This document shows, piece after piece, positions 37,027 through 46,774 of a stretch of 64,000 bases of DNA; positions within the stretch are counted from its first letter, which is position 1, and the number at the start of each line of letters is the position of its first letter. This DNA is from a virus, in the IMG/VR virus record IMGVR_UViG_3300031787_007614, positions 1 through 64,000 of that record; one strand, 5' to 3'. The position numbers and the translations under genes are program-made. The notes below the pieces were generated by a model. It had not been told where the DNA came from. It searched no databases and worked only from the letters and a program-made list of their open reading frames with translations.

Positions 37027-38565
37027 TTATATTTCTGTGCTCAGGTTGTCCAATTTGTCACTGTCCAAATCTACTTCGTCGGGCTCCGACTCACTGTCCT
37101 CATATTCAAACAATGCATTGAATTGAGTAGTAGCATTCACAGTCTTCTTGCCCTTAAAGCCTCGTGTGCCCACAATCTCCATCCAATATGTACTGTATTT
37201 CTCAACAATAGATTCGGCTTGTTCTCTTGTGGGTGCAGTGAAAATATCTTCCACAATGTCTTCAAAGTAAGCATAGTCACCAGTGCTACGACGCATCATG
37301 GCAGGATGTTCTCCTGCATCAAAACGTCTATTGGCTTCTTGTACTGCGGTCAAGTGCATCCAGACATTATGGCCCATGAGTAAAGCATATGAGAAACTGT
37401 CCCACGATGTCTTGCCTTCTTTACCATTTTTATTTAGGTCGCCTGGCTTGTAGATACAGATGTCTTTCATCTTGAGAAGTTTGCTTATGGGGCTATCTTC
37501 CCAACGTGGTACTACTCCATCGGCAACTATACTTGTACCCCAGGCACGTGTGTCAGTGGCGTACTTTTTGTCGTCGGCTGTAGGAGCCATGCGATACGAC
37601 CATTTTGAGTTGTTTTCAAAGACATTTTCAAAGTAGACCTGTCCGTTTGCTGTTGCAAGGAACGGACTGGCGCAGTCAAACGAGATTGTGAAGTTTGGAT
37701 TGACATATTTTCTCACGGCCCTTTGGATTACAGTTAATAAAACAGCCCACTCCAGTTTGGAGGTTCCCAAGAAGTGCATCCAATCATGGACACCTTCTTG
37801 AAGTAAATTGTCATAGCGCAATGCCACAATACGTTTGAGTACCAAGTGAACATCACACATGTTTTGTCCGCCCATGGCCCAGCCATTGAAATGCGTATCT
37901 GGATATTTTTGTGGATCGCAATAATCCTTCATCATCTGATACCATTCTTCTGCATGAGTATGGTTACCACCTTGCAACACATTCAAGAACTTGGTACCAC
38001 CGTTTGCCACACCCTTGCGATGTTTCATGAAGTATTCGTTGTTGTAATGTGTTGCCTTGACTGCCTCATCCAAAGTGCTAATGCCAGACTTCCATCCATT
38101 CTTTTCATTGATAACAAAACTTGGAATATCAAGTGTCATAGCATAGTCTGCTATACCATCTAACCAGGCTAGTGCTTGTTCTCGTTTGGCCTGAGCCTTG
38201 GCACAACCTGAGTTGGCTCGCCAATCACCTTCCCACACACCTTTAGCAATCTGGAAACCACCAGAGTCGCCCAGCATGATTGTGCCAGGCTCTCTGTTCC
38301 GTACCATGTCTTCTGACCAGTCTTGTTTAGCAAGATCGAGATTTGCATGCCCTCCAGAGTATAGGGACCAACGGTAAGGGAAAAGTGCTTTGGTAGAGTT
38401 AAGCCAATTAAGTTGCTCCATGTCACTAAGGCCCTGAGGCAATCTCGCCGGATCCACATATGGTTCATTCCTTTGCTTGCCTATGAACGTGGCATAGAAC
38501 CCGCTGATGGCCGGAAGGAACACAGCGTAGTCCGATTGCTTGGCAGTTAAGTCGTCTTGGGTCAT
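37027..38565 (-). CDS. dpdA: DpdA, 7-deazaguanine DNA transglycosylase
   Basis: 512 residues related to tRNA-guanine transglycosylase: IMLGDSGGFQIAKG near 96-109 carries the nucleophile-region Asp, FLNVLQGGN near 193-201, FNGWAMGG near 226-233 and TISFDCASPF near the second catalytic Asp. The length and the lack of the TGT zinc site fit the DNA enzyme DpdA, which exchanges guanine for a deazaguanine base in DNA. Together with FolE, QueD, QueE and the transporter it forms the modification set. It protects phage DNA from restriction in known cases. Confidence 0.85.
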   Translation of the reverse strand: MTQDDLTAKQSDYAVFLPAISGFYATFIGKQRNEPYVDPARLPQGLSDMEQLNWLNSTKALFPYRWSLYSGGHANLDLAKQDWSEDMVRNREPGTIMLGDSGGFQIAKGVWEGDWRANSGCAKAQAKREQALAWLDGIADYAMTLDIPSFVINEKNGWKSGISTLDEAVKATHYNNEYFMKHRKGVANGGTKFLNVLQGGNHTHAEEWYQMMKDYCDPQKYPDTHFNGWAMGGQNMCDVHLVLKRIVALRYDNLLQEGVHDWMHFLGTSKLEWAVLLTVIQRAVRKYVNPNFTISFDCASPFLATANGQVYFENVFENNSKWSYRMAPTADDKKYATDTRAWGTSIVADGVVPRWEDSPISKLLKMKDICIYKPGDLNKNGKEGKTSWDSFSYALLMGHNVWMHLTAVQEANRRFDAGEHPAMMRRSTGDYAYFEDIVEDIFTAPTREQAESIVEKYSTYWMEIVGTRGFKGKKTVNATTQFNALFEYEDSESEPDEVDLDSDKLDNLSTEI

Positions 38566-39320
38566 GCTTGGTAAAAGTTTACTGTTTCAAATAGTTCACA
38601 GTCCTCTTTATAGAAACTGCGAAGTCTATTTAGATAGTCTGGATTGCTTGAAAGTTTTTCATTGATACGATCTACTATATTTTGTTGTAACTCTGTAGTG
38701 AACAATTCTGTCACTGTGGGGTTGATCTTTTTAGTAATATTAAACACATTGGTAGGATCTTGATCTTCTGTTGTGAGATTAAACGGTGTACCAGTAAACT
38801 GTTCCATCATCTTGCCAAAGTTTTTGGCCAGCTCATCATCACACCGTAACCAAGTGATCTTAGAATGATCGATACCTTTAATAAAATCACATTGTGGTTG
38901 AGTGTGACTGTCGAACATTACAGTATCGAATATCATATCCCAATCAACATTGTTTATATGCAATGGATGTTCTGGATCCCATCCTTGCAGATACTGTGCT
39001 AGTCCAGTCACCCACCGATTGATAGGATCTCTAAGTATCACAGCATACTGGGCATTCTGTAAATGTTCTGACCATGTTGAAACGTTGATATTGTATTGTG
39101 TTGGAATATCTTCGTAAAATTTTTGTGTACGGTAGTTAAACAAATATCCCGGTGTATGATGCTTGGTCCAGCTGCTGGCATTTTTAGGAATGTGAACGTA
39201 AATCAAACATCTTGATGGATTATCTTTGACAATGCAATAGCTTTGTCCATTCCCAGCTTGGTTAGGTCCTGCCGGATCACCATCATCAACAAATTTAGGT
39301 CCTGTTGGTTTTTTAAACAT
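38562..39320 (-). CDS. Sulfotransferase-like protein
   Basis: The start at 39320 follows the upstream stop at 2 bp. YVHIPKNASSWTKHH is the 5'-phosphosulfate loop (PAPS binding) and YAVILRDPINRWVTGLAQYL the 3'-phosphate loop of sulfotransferases. 252 residues. It would transfer sulfate from PAPS to a glycan or other acceptor. No partner for PAPS synthesis is seen here. Confidence 0.78.
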   Translation of the reverse strand: MFKKPTGPKFVDDGDPAGPNQAGNGQSYCIVKDNPSRCLIYVHIPKNASSWTKHHTPGYLFNYRTQKFYEDIPTQYNINVSTWSEHLQNAQYAVILRDPINRWVTGLAQYLQGWDPEHPLHINNVDWDMIFDTVMFDSHTQPQCDFIKGIDHSKITWLRCDDELAKNFGKMMEQFTGTPFNLTTEDQDPTNVFNITKKINPTVTELFTTELQQNIVDRINEKLSSNPDYLNRLRSFYKEDCELFETVNFYQA

Positions 39321-39321
39321 A

Positions 39322-40044
39322 TCACTTGCTTTGTGCTGGTAAGATATAATTGTAAACAGCAATGCCACTATCCACCGTGATCTTGGCAGCACCATCATCA
39401 CTGATACGAACGGTCTTGTCCCCAGTCAATGACAGGATACTCATGACTTGTTGAGCAGGCCACGACCAAGCACGTTTCAATTGACCATTTACACCTGGGT
39501 GGAACACAAAGTTACCAGCATGTGTGCTATGATCACCAAAGAAAAACTTCAAGTCTCCGTTTTCAGTCTTGGCCTGGAAATGTGGTTCTTCAGCATTGGC
39601 CTGTGCTTGCATACGCAGGCGTTGGATGGCAGCCACAGTGGGTTCAAATTCAATGTGCCAGTTTACACCTTTGAACTTGGGCGTCTTGAGTTTTTCAGTC
39701 ACAATGGCTTCGGCCATGAAACGATAGTTGTTTTGAAAATCGCCTGCGGCATTTTCAAACTTGATGCCATCTGGCTCGCCGCCTGCTCGGCGACTCAAGC
39801 TGAGTTTGGCGTTTTCTTTGTACTCCTGCAAGTTCAACAGAATTTTGATCTTGGCCAAGTTTGGCATGCCAAATGTGCCCACAAAGTCTGGATGTGGATT
39901 TTTGAATTCACCTTCCACAACCACGCTCATGTCTTCAGCAAGGCCTACAATTTGTGTGGCTTTGTCATCGCCTACAATCTTGATCAAATCAATGCAGCCA
40001 AGATCGTGTGTGTGTTGTACTAAGTCTAATAGATAATCTCTCAT
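39322..40044 (-). CDS. Probable DNA polymerase sliding clamp
   Basis: 240 residues with a beta-rich, two-fold pattern: VGDDKATQIVGLAED, FGMPNLAKIKILLNLQEYKE and the ending VMSILSLTGDKTVRISDDGA, then ITVDSGIAVYNYILPA. The arrangement resembles clamp proteins of T4-like phages of aquatic bacteria, and the gene lies just after the polymerase and a methyltransferase-like gene. T4 gp45 itself is only weakly similar. RBS AGGAG. Confidence 0.62.
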   Translation of the reverse strand: MRDYLLDLVQHTHDLGCIDLIKIVGDDKATQIVGLAEDMSVVVEGEFKNPHPDFVGTFGMPNLAKIKILLNLQEYKENAKLSLSRRAGGEPDGIKFENAAGDFQNNYRFMAEAIVTEKLKTPKFKGVNWHIEFEPTVAAIQRLRMQAQANAEEPHFQAKTENGDLKFFFGDHSTHAGNFVFHPGVNGQLKRAWSWPAQQVMSILSLTGDKTVRISDDGAAKITVDSGIAVYNYILPAQSK

Positions 40045-40077
40045 TTTGTATACTCCTAATGTTTAAGTTTAACAGGT

Positions 40078-41022
40078 TTATTTAGAATTTGCAACTATTC
40101 TGGCTAATGTTTGTCCGCCTCTAAGCGAATCTATTTCTCCAGGTTTTTGGAACTCAAACCATGCAACGTCAGCAGGGCCATTGTGACGATGCATGAGCTC
40201 AAATCCCAATGTTTCAGCATGTTCTTGAATCAACGATCCTGGAGTGTAGCACATGTAACTGCGCTCGGCCAATGCAACTCCGTGAGCACGATCACAGTCG
40301 TTGTAGGTAAAAAACACCACTCCGCCAGGCCGAAGTTTTTTCCACAGCTCATCCAAGTACTGACATATCAATTCCAATGGTTTGTAATTGAAGTAATTGT
40401 AAGCAAAGCAATATCCAAACTGAGCATCTGGCAACAGTGCAAGTATTGGTTTGCCTAGAATCTCTTCAGCTGTGTATAATCTCAGTCTACGTCGATATTC
40501 TTCAGTAAATCCTTGACAGGCAGGTTCTAGCAATTCAAGATTGTTGTCAATCATGTACAACGGGTCCAATGGTACCAATTGCTCCACGTGTTGTTCCAGT
40601 GCTGGTCTGAAAATCAATCCAGGCACACGCCAATCTGTGTAGCGTAAAATTCTACCTTGTAGTAGTTCAGCACTTTCGGGATCGCAACGTAGCCTACGAT
40701 TAAGAATGTGTTCGGTAGTGTCATAACACATTTCATGCTGGAACAATCTCAAACTTTCACGCAAGTATTCTGGATGCTGTGCAGTCATAGCGTCAATCAC
40801 GTGACTGCGTATAGCGTCAATGGTATGATTGAATTGCTGGAAACTTTCATTAATTTTGTTACCATTGGCAATGATGCCTTGTGTAAATTTGTTAAATTGC
40901 ACATTGTGGTTGGCAATTTTGTGTATCACAGCATCAAGTCTGTGACGGGCTTCTTGATGAATTTGACCTAACTCAAATTCATCAATGTGGTTCAAGTAAT
41001 CAACAAGTTCGCTCAGTTTCAT
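40078..41022 (-). CDS. Methyltransferase-like protein with coiled coil, 314 residues
   Basis: Start at 41022, overlapping the polymerase stop (ATGA). Residues 1-100 are helical and coiled (KLSELVDYLNHIDEFELGQI, FNKFTQGIIANGN). The C-terminal half resembles a class I methyltransferase: LELLEPACQGF, LLPDAQFGYCFAYNYFNYKP and LRPGGVVFFTYNDCDRAHG. A canonical motif I is not seen, so the enzyme may be divergent. Confidence 0.58.
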   Translation of the reverse strand: MKLSELVDYLNHIDEFELGQIHQEARHRLDAVIHKIANHNVQFNKFTQGIIANGNKINESFQQFNHTIDAIRSHVIDAMTAQHPEYLRESLRLFQHEMCYDTTEHILNRRLRCDPESAELLQGRILRYTDWRVPGLIFRPALEQHVEQLVPLDPLYMIDNNLELLEPACQGFTEEYRRRLRLYTAEEILGKPILALLPDAQFGYCFAYNYFNYKPLELICQYLDELWKKLRPGGVVFFTYNDCDRAHGVALAERSYMCYTPGSLIQEHAETLGFELMHRHNGPADVAWFEFQKPGEIDSLRGGQTLARIVANSK

Positions 41023-43679
41023 TCGAATGAAAATAGTGATGTAAAAGTATTTTCTGTGTTGGTAGCAGACGCAAGGTCCCATTCCAACACACCCAGCAAG
41101 TTGTCGACCTTTTGATCCACAACAGTTGCTTCCATTAGCCCATCGTCAAACGGCAGTTCAGTAAACCATGCAGGCAATCTTTGCTCATCTGTAGGATAGC
41201 CAATTGATGTCCATCCAAGTGCATTTGATTTGAGTTTGCACACAATGGTTTTCATACCATCCACAACCTGCATTGAGTAGTTGTCTGAATTCATTCTACG
41301 CATTTGATTCCAATTCATTGCGGCACGAACGTGTCCTGGCATGTTTGCTTTGCCCAGGCGTGCTTCCTCTGCCGCATATTTGGTCAAGTTGTTCACACGC
41401 TTAGGCGATCCTTTTTCCCAGCCTGGACGCTCTTTAAACTCATACTTGAATTCTCTAATGCGTTCAATGATCTCATCTCGTTGTGTACCTGCCAGTACTT
41501 TATTTAGAATTTCTAACAGGAAGTCTTGAATTACTTTGGGGGTATCTGAACGCTTGAGATCCAAGCCCATGGCCTTGGTCTTGCCAATCTTGCCGTCTAC
41601 ATCCAGTCGCTTGCCTTCCAAGTCAATGATGTTCACAGCATAACGCTTCTTGGTAATGAACAAACTGCGGTCAGCAACCAGTTCACGACCTGCTTTGATC
41701 AACGCACCCATGTCTCGGGGACAATGGAACGCCTGTTCCATAAACGCTGGAAAGCTCTCATTCACTTGATCAGCAATTGAGTCGTACAGTTGGATGCAGA
41801 TTTCTTTTGACCATTCCATCCGTCCTTCTGCAACTTCTTTTTCCAGTATGGGCCACGCAGAAAAATAGCATGAGTCTGTATCACCATAGATGATGGCCTT
41901 GCCTGTGTGATCATATTCGCCTGTGATGCACTCATTGATGTGAGCATCCATGTGCTTGGCAATACTTCGACCTGCCAGTGTGGTTGACTGCCCAATACGC
42001 TTGTCAAAGAATCTACAGCCTGGATTCAAAATAGCACCATACAAGCTATTCAAGTTAATCTTCTTGACCAATTGACGTTTGTCCCAGAACGCAATCTCTT
42101 TGGGATCCTTGGTCTGCTTCTTCTTGGCTTGCAGTTCTTGTCGTTCACGATACCAGCGTTCCAGCAGGCCAGGGATGATACCTTTCTTCTCGTAAGTGAG
42201 AATGGTACCATTGGCAGTAAGGATCCAAGGTTGATTTGAGTCAAAGATCATGTGCCAGATTTCCATAGCAGAGTGTACTGACTCTTCGCCACCTTCCCAG
42301 TCAATGGTAATTTCTGTACCACGTTGCTGTTCCATCACAGCAGTATACTCTAAACTGGCAAACAAGCCTTCCCATGCAGCCGCAAAACTTTGTCCCTTGG
42401 CCATGTTGGATTTGATCAACTGATCAGTCATGGTTTGCCGCAATTGGCCCACCACAGTTTCTGGACCCATGTTCATGGCACGAATTGCAGATGGATATAG
42501 ACTGTTGATGTCCACTGACCCAATCCACATGTGCAGGCCCTTTTTAGGATATGCCACATAAGCACCTGCGGCCTGGGTGTCATCATCTGTAAGGCGTTGC
42601 TTACGATTGGGCACAACCATTCCACGCTCGTGTGCTTCATTGATAATGGCCTGTTCAGTCACTGCCACAGCACCCATTGTGGTTTGTAGCAACACAGTAT
42701 TGGCGTGTGCCAGTTCATTGGCTAGGTCCAAGAAACGCAATTTCTTGTCTAACTTGGCAATGATCATGGTGTCTTGGCGGTTGTACTCAATAAACTTTTT
42801 GAAGTGCTGGTTGTACAACTGATCCAGTGTGCCTTCAAATTGTGTTTTGCGTTCACCCAGCTCGTACTCGCCGATAGCATCCAAACTATATGAGTGGCGT
42901 TCCTCGTATGTGTACTTGCGATACAACTGCATGTAGTCCATATGCACACGACCGACTAAGTCGTAAGTTTGATTCTCTGCGCCAAAGCGTTCAAACATTC
43001 TTTGCTTGGGAAACTGTCCCCACAAACAAAAGCGTCGTGTGTCATCCTTGCTGAGTATTCTTGTGGTACGATTTACTGTGTAAGGAATGTCGTAACCTTC
43101 TGAGTTCCAACCTGTAAGTACATCCGCACCTTCAATCACATCCAAGAACATTTTGATCATGTCTTCTTCACGCTCAAACAAGATGGTATTTTCAAACTCG
43201 GCCACCAGCTCTTGTGCAGTATCCCAGCTTAGATGTTTAGGCGGCACCGCCAGTGTGATCATCTGATCCAGCCAATCTAAATATACAGATATAGCAGTGA
43301 TAGGATTGAAGGGATCTGCCACAGGCGAGAATCCACGCTCTGCATCAAACGCAACTTCGATGTCAAAAAATGCTGTGTGCAGTTCTGGAGCATCTTGGTC
43401 TTTGTAGTTCTCTTCCAAACATCTAAAGATAGGATTGATGTCTGATTCATACAACTGCTTGCCCGACTGGCTGCGAACTTCCTTGCGAAATTCTTTGTTG
43501 TTGCGCGATGAGAATCTATTTACAGGTGTGCCGTAGATGCTTTGAAACTTGCCTCTAGGATCGTCATAATAGAAAATGTAGTTGGCAGGATATTCCTTGT
43601 AGACTCGTTCGCCATCGCGGCGTTCTACTACATGTATGCGATCGTGTTCACGATCAAAAAGTGCGTCGATATAACTCAT
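41019..43679 (-). CDS. 43: Family B DNA polymerase, T4 gp43-like
   Basis: 886 residues: exonuclease motifs HTAFFDIEVAFD and GWNSEGYDIPYT, then the polymerase motifs DINSLYPSAIRAMN (A), KKINLNSLYGAIL (B) and IYGDTDSCYF (C), and KKRYAVN. This is the full replicative polymerase with proofreading. A T4-late-type octamer lies 60 bp upstream and an RBS GGAGAA directly before the start. Confidence 0.97.
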   Translation of the reverse strand: MSYIDALFDREHDRIHVVERRDGERVYKEYPANYIFYYDDPRGKFQSIYGTPVNRFSSRNNKEFRKEVRSQSGKQLYESDINPIFRCLEENYKDQDAPELHTAFFDIEVAFDAERGFSPVADPFNPITAISVYLDWLDQMITLAVPPKHLSWDTAQELVAEFENTILFEREEDMIKMFLDVIEGADVLTGWNSEGYDIPYTVNRTTRILSKDDTRRFCLWGQFPKQRMFERFGAENQTYDLVGRVHMDYMQLYRKYTYEERHSYSLDAIGEYELGERKTQFEGTLDQLYNQHFKKFIEYNRQDTMIIAKLDKKLRFLDLANELAHANTVLLQTTMGAVAVTEQAIINEAHERGMVVPNRKQRLTDDDTQAAGAYVAYPKKGLHMWIGSVDINSLYPSAIRAMNMGPETVVGQLRQTMTDQLIKSNMAKGQSFAAAWEGLFASLEYTAVMEQQRGTEITIDWEGGEESVHSAMEIWHMIFDSNQPWILTANGTILTYEKKGIIPGLLERWYRERQELQAKKKQTKDPKEIAFWDKRQLVKKINLNSLYGAILNPGCRFFDKRIGQSTTLAGRSIAKHMDAHINECITGEYDHTGKAIIYGDTDSCYFSAWPILEKEVAEGRMEWSKEICIQLYDSIADQVNESFPAFMEQAFHCPRDMGALIKAGRELVADRSLFITKKRYAVNIIDLEGKRLDVDGKIGKTKAMGLDLKRSDTPKVIQDFLLEILNKVLAGTQRDEIIERIREFKYEFKERPGWEKGSPKRVNNLTKYAAEEARLGKANMPGHVRAAMNWNQMRRMNSDNYSMQVVDGMKTIVCKLKSNALGWTSIGYPTDEQRLPAWFTELPFDDGLMEATVVDQKVDNLLGVLEWDLASATNTENTFTSLFSFE

Positions 43680-43739
43680 TGTTCTCCGTTTGTGGCCGGT
43701 AAGCCATGATTCATGCTCGTAACGAGAGCGACTCGCAGA

Positions 43740-43747
43740 TATTTATA
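43740..43747 (-). promoter_or_regulatory. T4-late-type promoter octamer TATAAATA
   Basis: A perfect TATAAATA on the minus strand, 60 bp upstream of the DNA polymerase start in the only gap of this stretch (43680-43775). Confidence 0.55.
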
Positions 43748-43775
43748 TTAGACAGTGTGTTGACAGGAAATCTTA

Positions 43776-44840
43776 TCATGCTCGACTCAAGTCGTTTGTG
43801 ATACAGTGTATACCAGCGTCCCAAAAATAACGATGCCTAAACGGCGACACATGAACTTCAATACCGTGTCTAGCACAGGCTTTTTCAACTTGATCATTGT
43901 GGCTGGATACCACAATGTTCTTTTGATCTATCACAAGTATGTTGACATCAAACACAGTTTCACTAGCATTGCCTACCCAAGACTCAAAGTAATGTTCAAC
44001 CATGTGTACAAGATTAGGATCTGATTCAAAGCCCGGAATGTTCCAGCGGCCTCGATTGTGCTTCATGCTGGCTCGAAATTCCGCAGTGTCTGCATAATCA
44101 CTTGGTGGCAAGTACACCACTTCCCATCCAGGAAAAGTGTCTGCGTAAGTTGGCACATCTCGTAGGCTAATGATCAATCCAGGAGTAACTGGGCAATAGG
44201 TAGCATCTCCGTGACCGCCAGCATTCACAATGCGATTGCGTGTGCGCGGGAACAGTTGATTGACTTTGGCCAACAGTTGTGTTTGATCTTCATCATAACT
44301 TTGAGTGGCAAAATACAAGTCTTGACCAATGCGACTCACAAAGCATCCTGACACTACATCAAGATCTGTATGTCGTACTGTGTTGCCTTGTGACAACACA
44401 TGCTCAACGACGTTTTGATAACAACTCAATTTAGCACGATGTTGTGCAAGATCTCTATGTTGAAATTCTGTCCAAGTCAGTTCAGTTTGATTGGCGTATG
44501 CTCTTTGAGCATGTGAGCTGTTTGGCTGTTGCGGAACCCACAGTTCATCATGAATCATGATGAAATAATCTCTTGGAGTTACAGGCGGTGGCACCCAATG
44601 ATCATGAATTTTCAAAGCACTGAGATCCTCAGGCAGTTGAGGCCGCAACACACGGATTCCGAACCGGCTTTGCAATAGTGCAATAAGGGCTTGATAATCT
44701 TGTTCAGTTTCTTCTGCCAACGTTTGGAAACGTTGGCGTGTGTTGCGATCTTGGATCCAATAGTAATAATCCGGCGGGTACGTCATACCGACCACGCATA
44801 CCTGTAATGGATCCCAGTGTTGAAAAACTTGATAGCTCAA
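43776..44840 (-). CDS. Amidinotransferase-like protein (GATM/PAD superfamily)
   Basis: 354 residues: DPLQVCVVGMTYPPDYYY opens the first blade, RIVNAGGHGDATYCPVTPGL and SETVFDVNILVIDQKNIVVS are internal blade motifs, and the C-terminus has HRYFWDAGIHCITNDLSR, the conserved cysteine-containing end of glycine/inosamine amidinotransferases. It starts with TTG, overlapping the upstream stop (TTGA); the first ATG would delete the first strand. It would move an amidino group from arginine to an amine acceptor. Confidence 0.78.
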   Translation of the reverse strand: MSYQVFQHWDPLQVCVVGMTYPPDYYYWIQDRNTRQRFQTLAEETEQDYQALIALLQSRFGIRVLRPQLPEDLSALKIHDHWVPPPVTPRDYFIMIHDELWVPQQPNSSHAQRAYANQTELTWTEFQHRDLAQHRAKLSCYQNVVEHVLSQGNTVRHTDLDVVSGCFVSRIGQDLYFATQSYDEDQTQLLAKVNQLFPRTRNRIVNAGGHGDATYCPVTPGLIISLRDVPTYADTFPGWEVVYLPPSDYADTAEFRASMKHNRGRWNIPGFESDPNLVHMVEHYFESWVGNASETVFDVNILVIDQKNIVVSSHNDQVEKACARHGIEVHVSPFRHRYFWDAGIHCITNDLSRA

Positions 44841-45097
44841 AGAGTTTTACCAACTGTTTCTAAAATAGTTTCCAGGGTTTCGTGATCCTGTTTGGCTTTG
44901 CCAAATTCAGCTTTGTGTGCCAGCTTGATTGCTTTTTTAAGTACAGCAGGCTTGATTTCCAGTTCTTCAGCCACAGCCTTGATGGTGTCAGTAAGTCCGC
45001 CGTTGAGAGTTTCAATTTCGTGCATGACTTGCATGCCTTCGTTGATGATCTGAGTGAGTTTGAGTTTTTGCTCGCCGTTAAATGTTTTGCCGCTCAT
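44837..45097 (-). CDS. dsbA: DsbA-like double-stranded DNA-binding protein
   Basis: 86 residues, helical and basic-acidic: GLTDTIKAVAEELEIKPAVL followed by KKAIKLAHKAEF, similar in size and layout to T4 DsbA (89 residues), which binds late promoters and supports late transcription. The upstream promoter at 45116-45144 and RBS AGGAGG are strong. Identification is by pattern and size. Confidence 0.6.
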   Translation of the reverse strand: MSGKTFNGEQKLKLTQIINEGMQVMHEIETLNGGLTDTIKAVAEELEIKPAVLKKAIKLAHKAEFGKAKQDHETLETILETVGKTL

Positions 45098-45115
45098 AGA
45101 GCCTCCTAAAACAAT

Positions 45116-45144
45116 AGTATATAGATTTATTTAAAGAAAGTCAA
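45116..45144 (-). promoter_or_regulatory. Sigma70-type promoter
   Basis: -35 TTGACT, 17 bp, -10 TATACT on the minus strand, followed within 20 bp by an AGGAGG RBS and the start at 45097. Confidence 0.82.
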
Positions 45145-45149
45145 TGTAT

Positions 45150-45229
45150 GGTTGCTCGTTTTGGATCATTGGGTAGCGAATCCAATGACCCGGGCAGAAG
45201 CCGCCCACTCGGTCCTAAGGCCAGAGTTC
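45150..45229 (-). other. Hairpin-rich gap after the 514-residue gene
   Basis: The gap contains TCATTGG (45166-45172) pairing with CCAATGA (45182-45188), and GGGC/GCCC at 45192-45206. Both lie directly after the gene at 45230 on the minus strand and before the promoter at 45116. They may end that transcript, but no U-tract is present. Confidence 0.4.
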
Positions 45230-46774
45230 TTATGTACGACGGATTTGTTTGATTAGGTGGCGGCTTGGATCAAAGTTTTTGCTCCAAGTCAAAGTTTCTG
45301 CAACAATCTTCTCTCTTAGTTTTTTCTTTTTAGTCTTTGTGGGCAGAGTTTTTGTTTGCTTTGTAGGCAGTTTGACCTTGCGACCTGTGTATCCAGGAAC
45401 CTTGCCGGCTGCTCCTGAGCCAGAGGCGTCTGCTGGAGCAGGTGCGGGTGGTCTACTAGCTCTTTTTGCTATCTCAGCATCAAGAACTGCTTTCATTTTT
45501 GGATGTAAATCTGTTCTTGCGGCAAATCTGGATAATACTTCATCAGGTCCTTTCTGAACATCTCTAACTAAATTAGCTATTTGAACATCACTTGGTTCAT
45601 GTGCTGTCGCTCCTGGTGCTGGCGCTGGTGCTGGAGCAGGCTCTGCTGCTGTGACTCCCAGTTGATTTACAAAACTCAACAATGCTTTGGCATCTTCTAC
45701 TGACAGATTGGCCAATTCAACTTGTATATCGTCCCAGCTCAATTCGCCTTGCCCTACATACTTGGTACCAGCTTGTTTGCCTTTAGCGTATGCTTGTGAC
45801 ATTCCAGTGAATGCACCTCTTGTGGCACCAGCAGCAGTTGAAAGCGCACGTGGTGTTGCAGCAATTGCTGAACCTGTGGTTTTTAGAGCTTGTTTGCCCA
45901 TGTCGTATGCTTGGCTCATTCTGCTTTTGTTTGGTACCACAGGTGCGACTGTAGGAGGCAAACGTTCTTCCAATGCACCAGCGGCCTTTTTAGACAATAT
46001 CTGTTTGACTATTTCCAACTGCTTGGCGTCAAGAGCTTGAATGGATTGCACTAGAGGTTTGTTTTGCATCACTTGTGATGCGGCAATTTTGGCATACAAC
46101 GGATCGCTTGGAGAAATCTTTTGTCCACCAATGCTGACTGTTTCAGGCTTGCCACCAGTTGGGGTTCCTGCAATTGCTGATCCCAATGCACCGGTTGCGG
46201 GTTCTGCAGTAGGTTCTGTGCCAGCATCACCAGCAGGTGTTGATGACAGTGCTTCAAGTTCTTTGTTTAGCGCATTGCGTCTTGTTTTGTAGGCTGCATC
46301 TAAATTGCGCAGTTCTGTTTTGACTGTGTCAGCATCTCGTGTGGCTGCTGCGCCACCGCCACCGCCAGAAGCAGCAGGTGCAGGTGTTGCTGTTGCACTA
46401 CCACCTGACGGCCCAGAAAAATCACTAGGCACATAGGGCTTGCCGGTACGAGGATTAATCGTATTAGATCCAATTGGCATTTCTGCTTTACCGCCGGCCT
46501 TGGCGCCAGATGTGTCACCATAGGCTGCGCCGGGCACTGTGCTGCCAGCATCATCTTCGCCACCAATGCCTTTTACTGATCCACGATAACCTTTTTTAAT
46601 TGCTCGACCCAGGCCTTGCGGAATACCTGCCACAGCGCCTGCTGTTTTACCAATGCCGCCGACAAGGCCGCCAATGCCTCGACCAACCTGGTCCAGGCTA
46701 ATTTCGTCAAGCTGTTGCTCGTTGATTGTGGTAGTTGGTTTGATTAGATCAGTGTATATCATTTTAGCGTTCAT
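45230..46774 (-). CDS. Large low-complexity, probably virion-associated protein, 514 residues
   Basis: Rich in G, A, P and T: GRGIGGLVGGIGKTAGAVAG near the N-terminus, long A/P/G linkers, and a C-terminal basic patch TKKKKLREKIVAETLTWSK. The three helical blocks between linkers include YDMGKQALKTTGSAIAAT and its near-repeat YAKGKQAGTKYV. No enzyme motif. Such proteins are typical virion or ejected proteins of T4-like phages. ATG at 46774 or 46762 is possible. Confidence 0.65.
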   Translation of the reverse strand: MNAKMIYTDLIKPTTTINEQQLDEISLDQVGRGIGGLVGGIGKTAGAVAGIPQGLGRAIKKGYRGSVKGIGGEDDAGSTVPGAAYGDTSGAKAGGKAEMPIGSNTINPRTGKPYVPSDFSGPSGGSATATPAPAASGGGGGAAATRDADTVKTELRNLDAAYKTRRNALNKELEALSSTPAGDAGTEPTAEPATGALGSAIAGTPTGGKPETVSIGGQKISPSDPLYAKIAASQVMQNKPLVQSIQALDAKQLEIVKQILSKKAAGALEERLPPTVAPVVPNKSRMSQAYDMGKQALKTTGSAIAATPRALSTAAGATRGAFTGMSQAYAKGKQAGTKYVGQGELSWDDIQVELANLSVEDAKALLSFVNQLGVTAAEPAPAPAPAPGATAHEPSDVQIANLVRDVQKGPDEVLSRFAARTDLHPKMKAVLDAEIAKRASRPPAPAPADASGSGAAGKVPGYTGRKVKLPTKQTKTLPTKTKKKKLREKIVAETLTWSKNFDPSRHLIKQIRRT

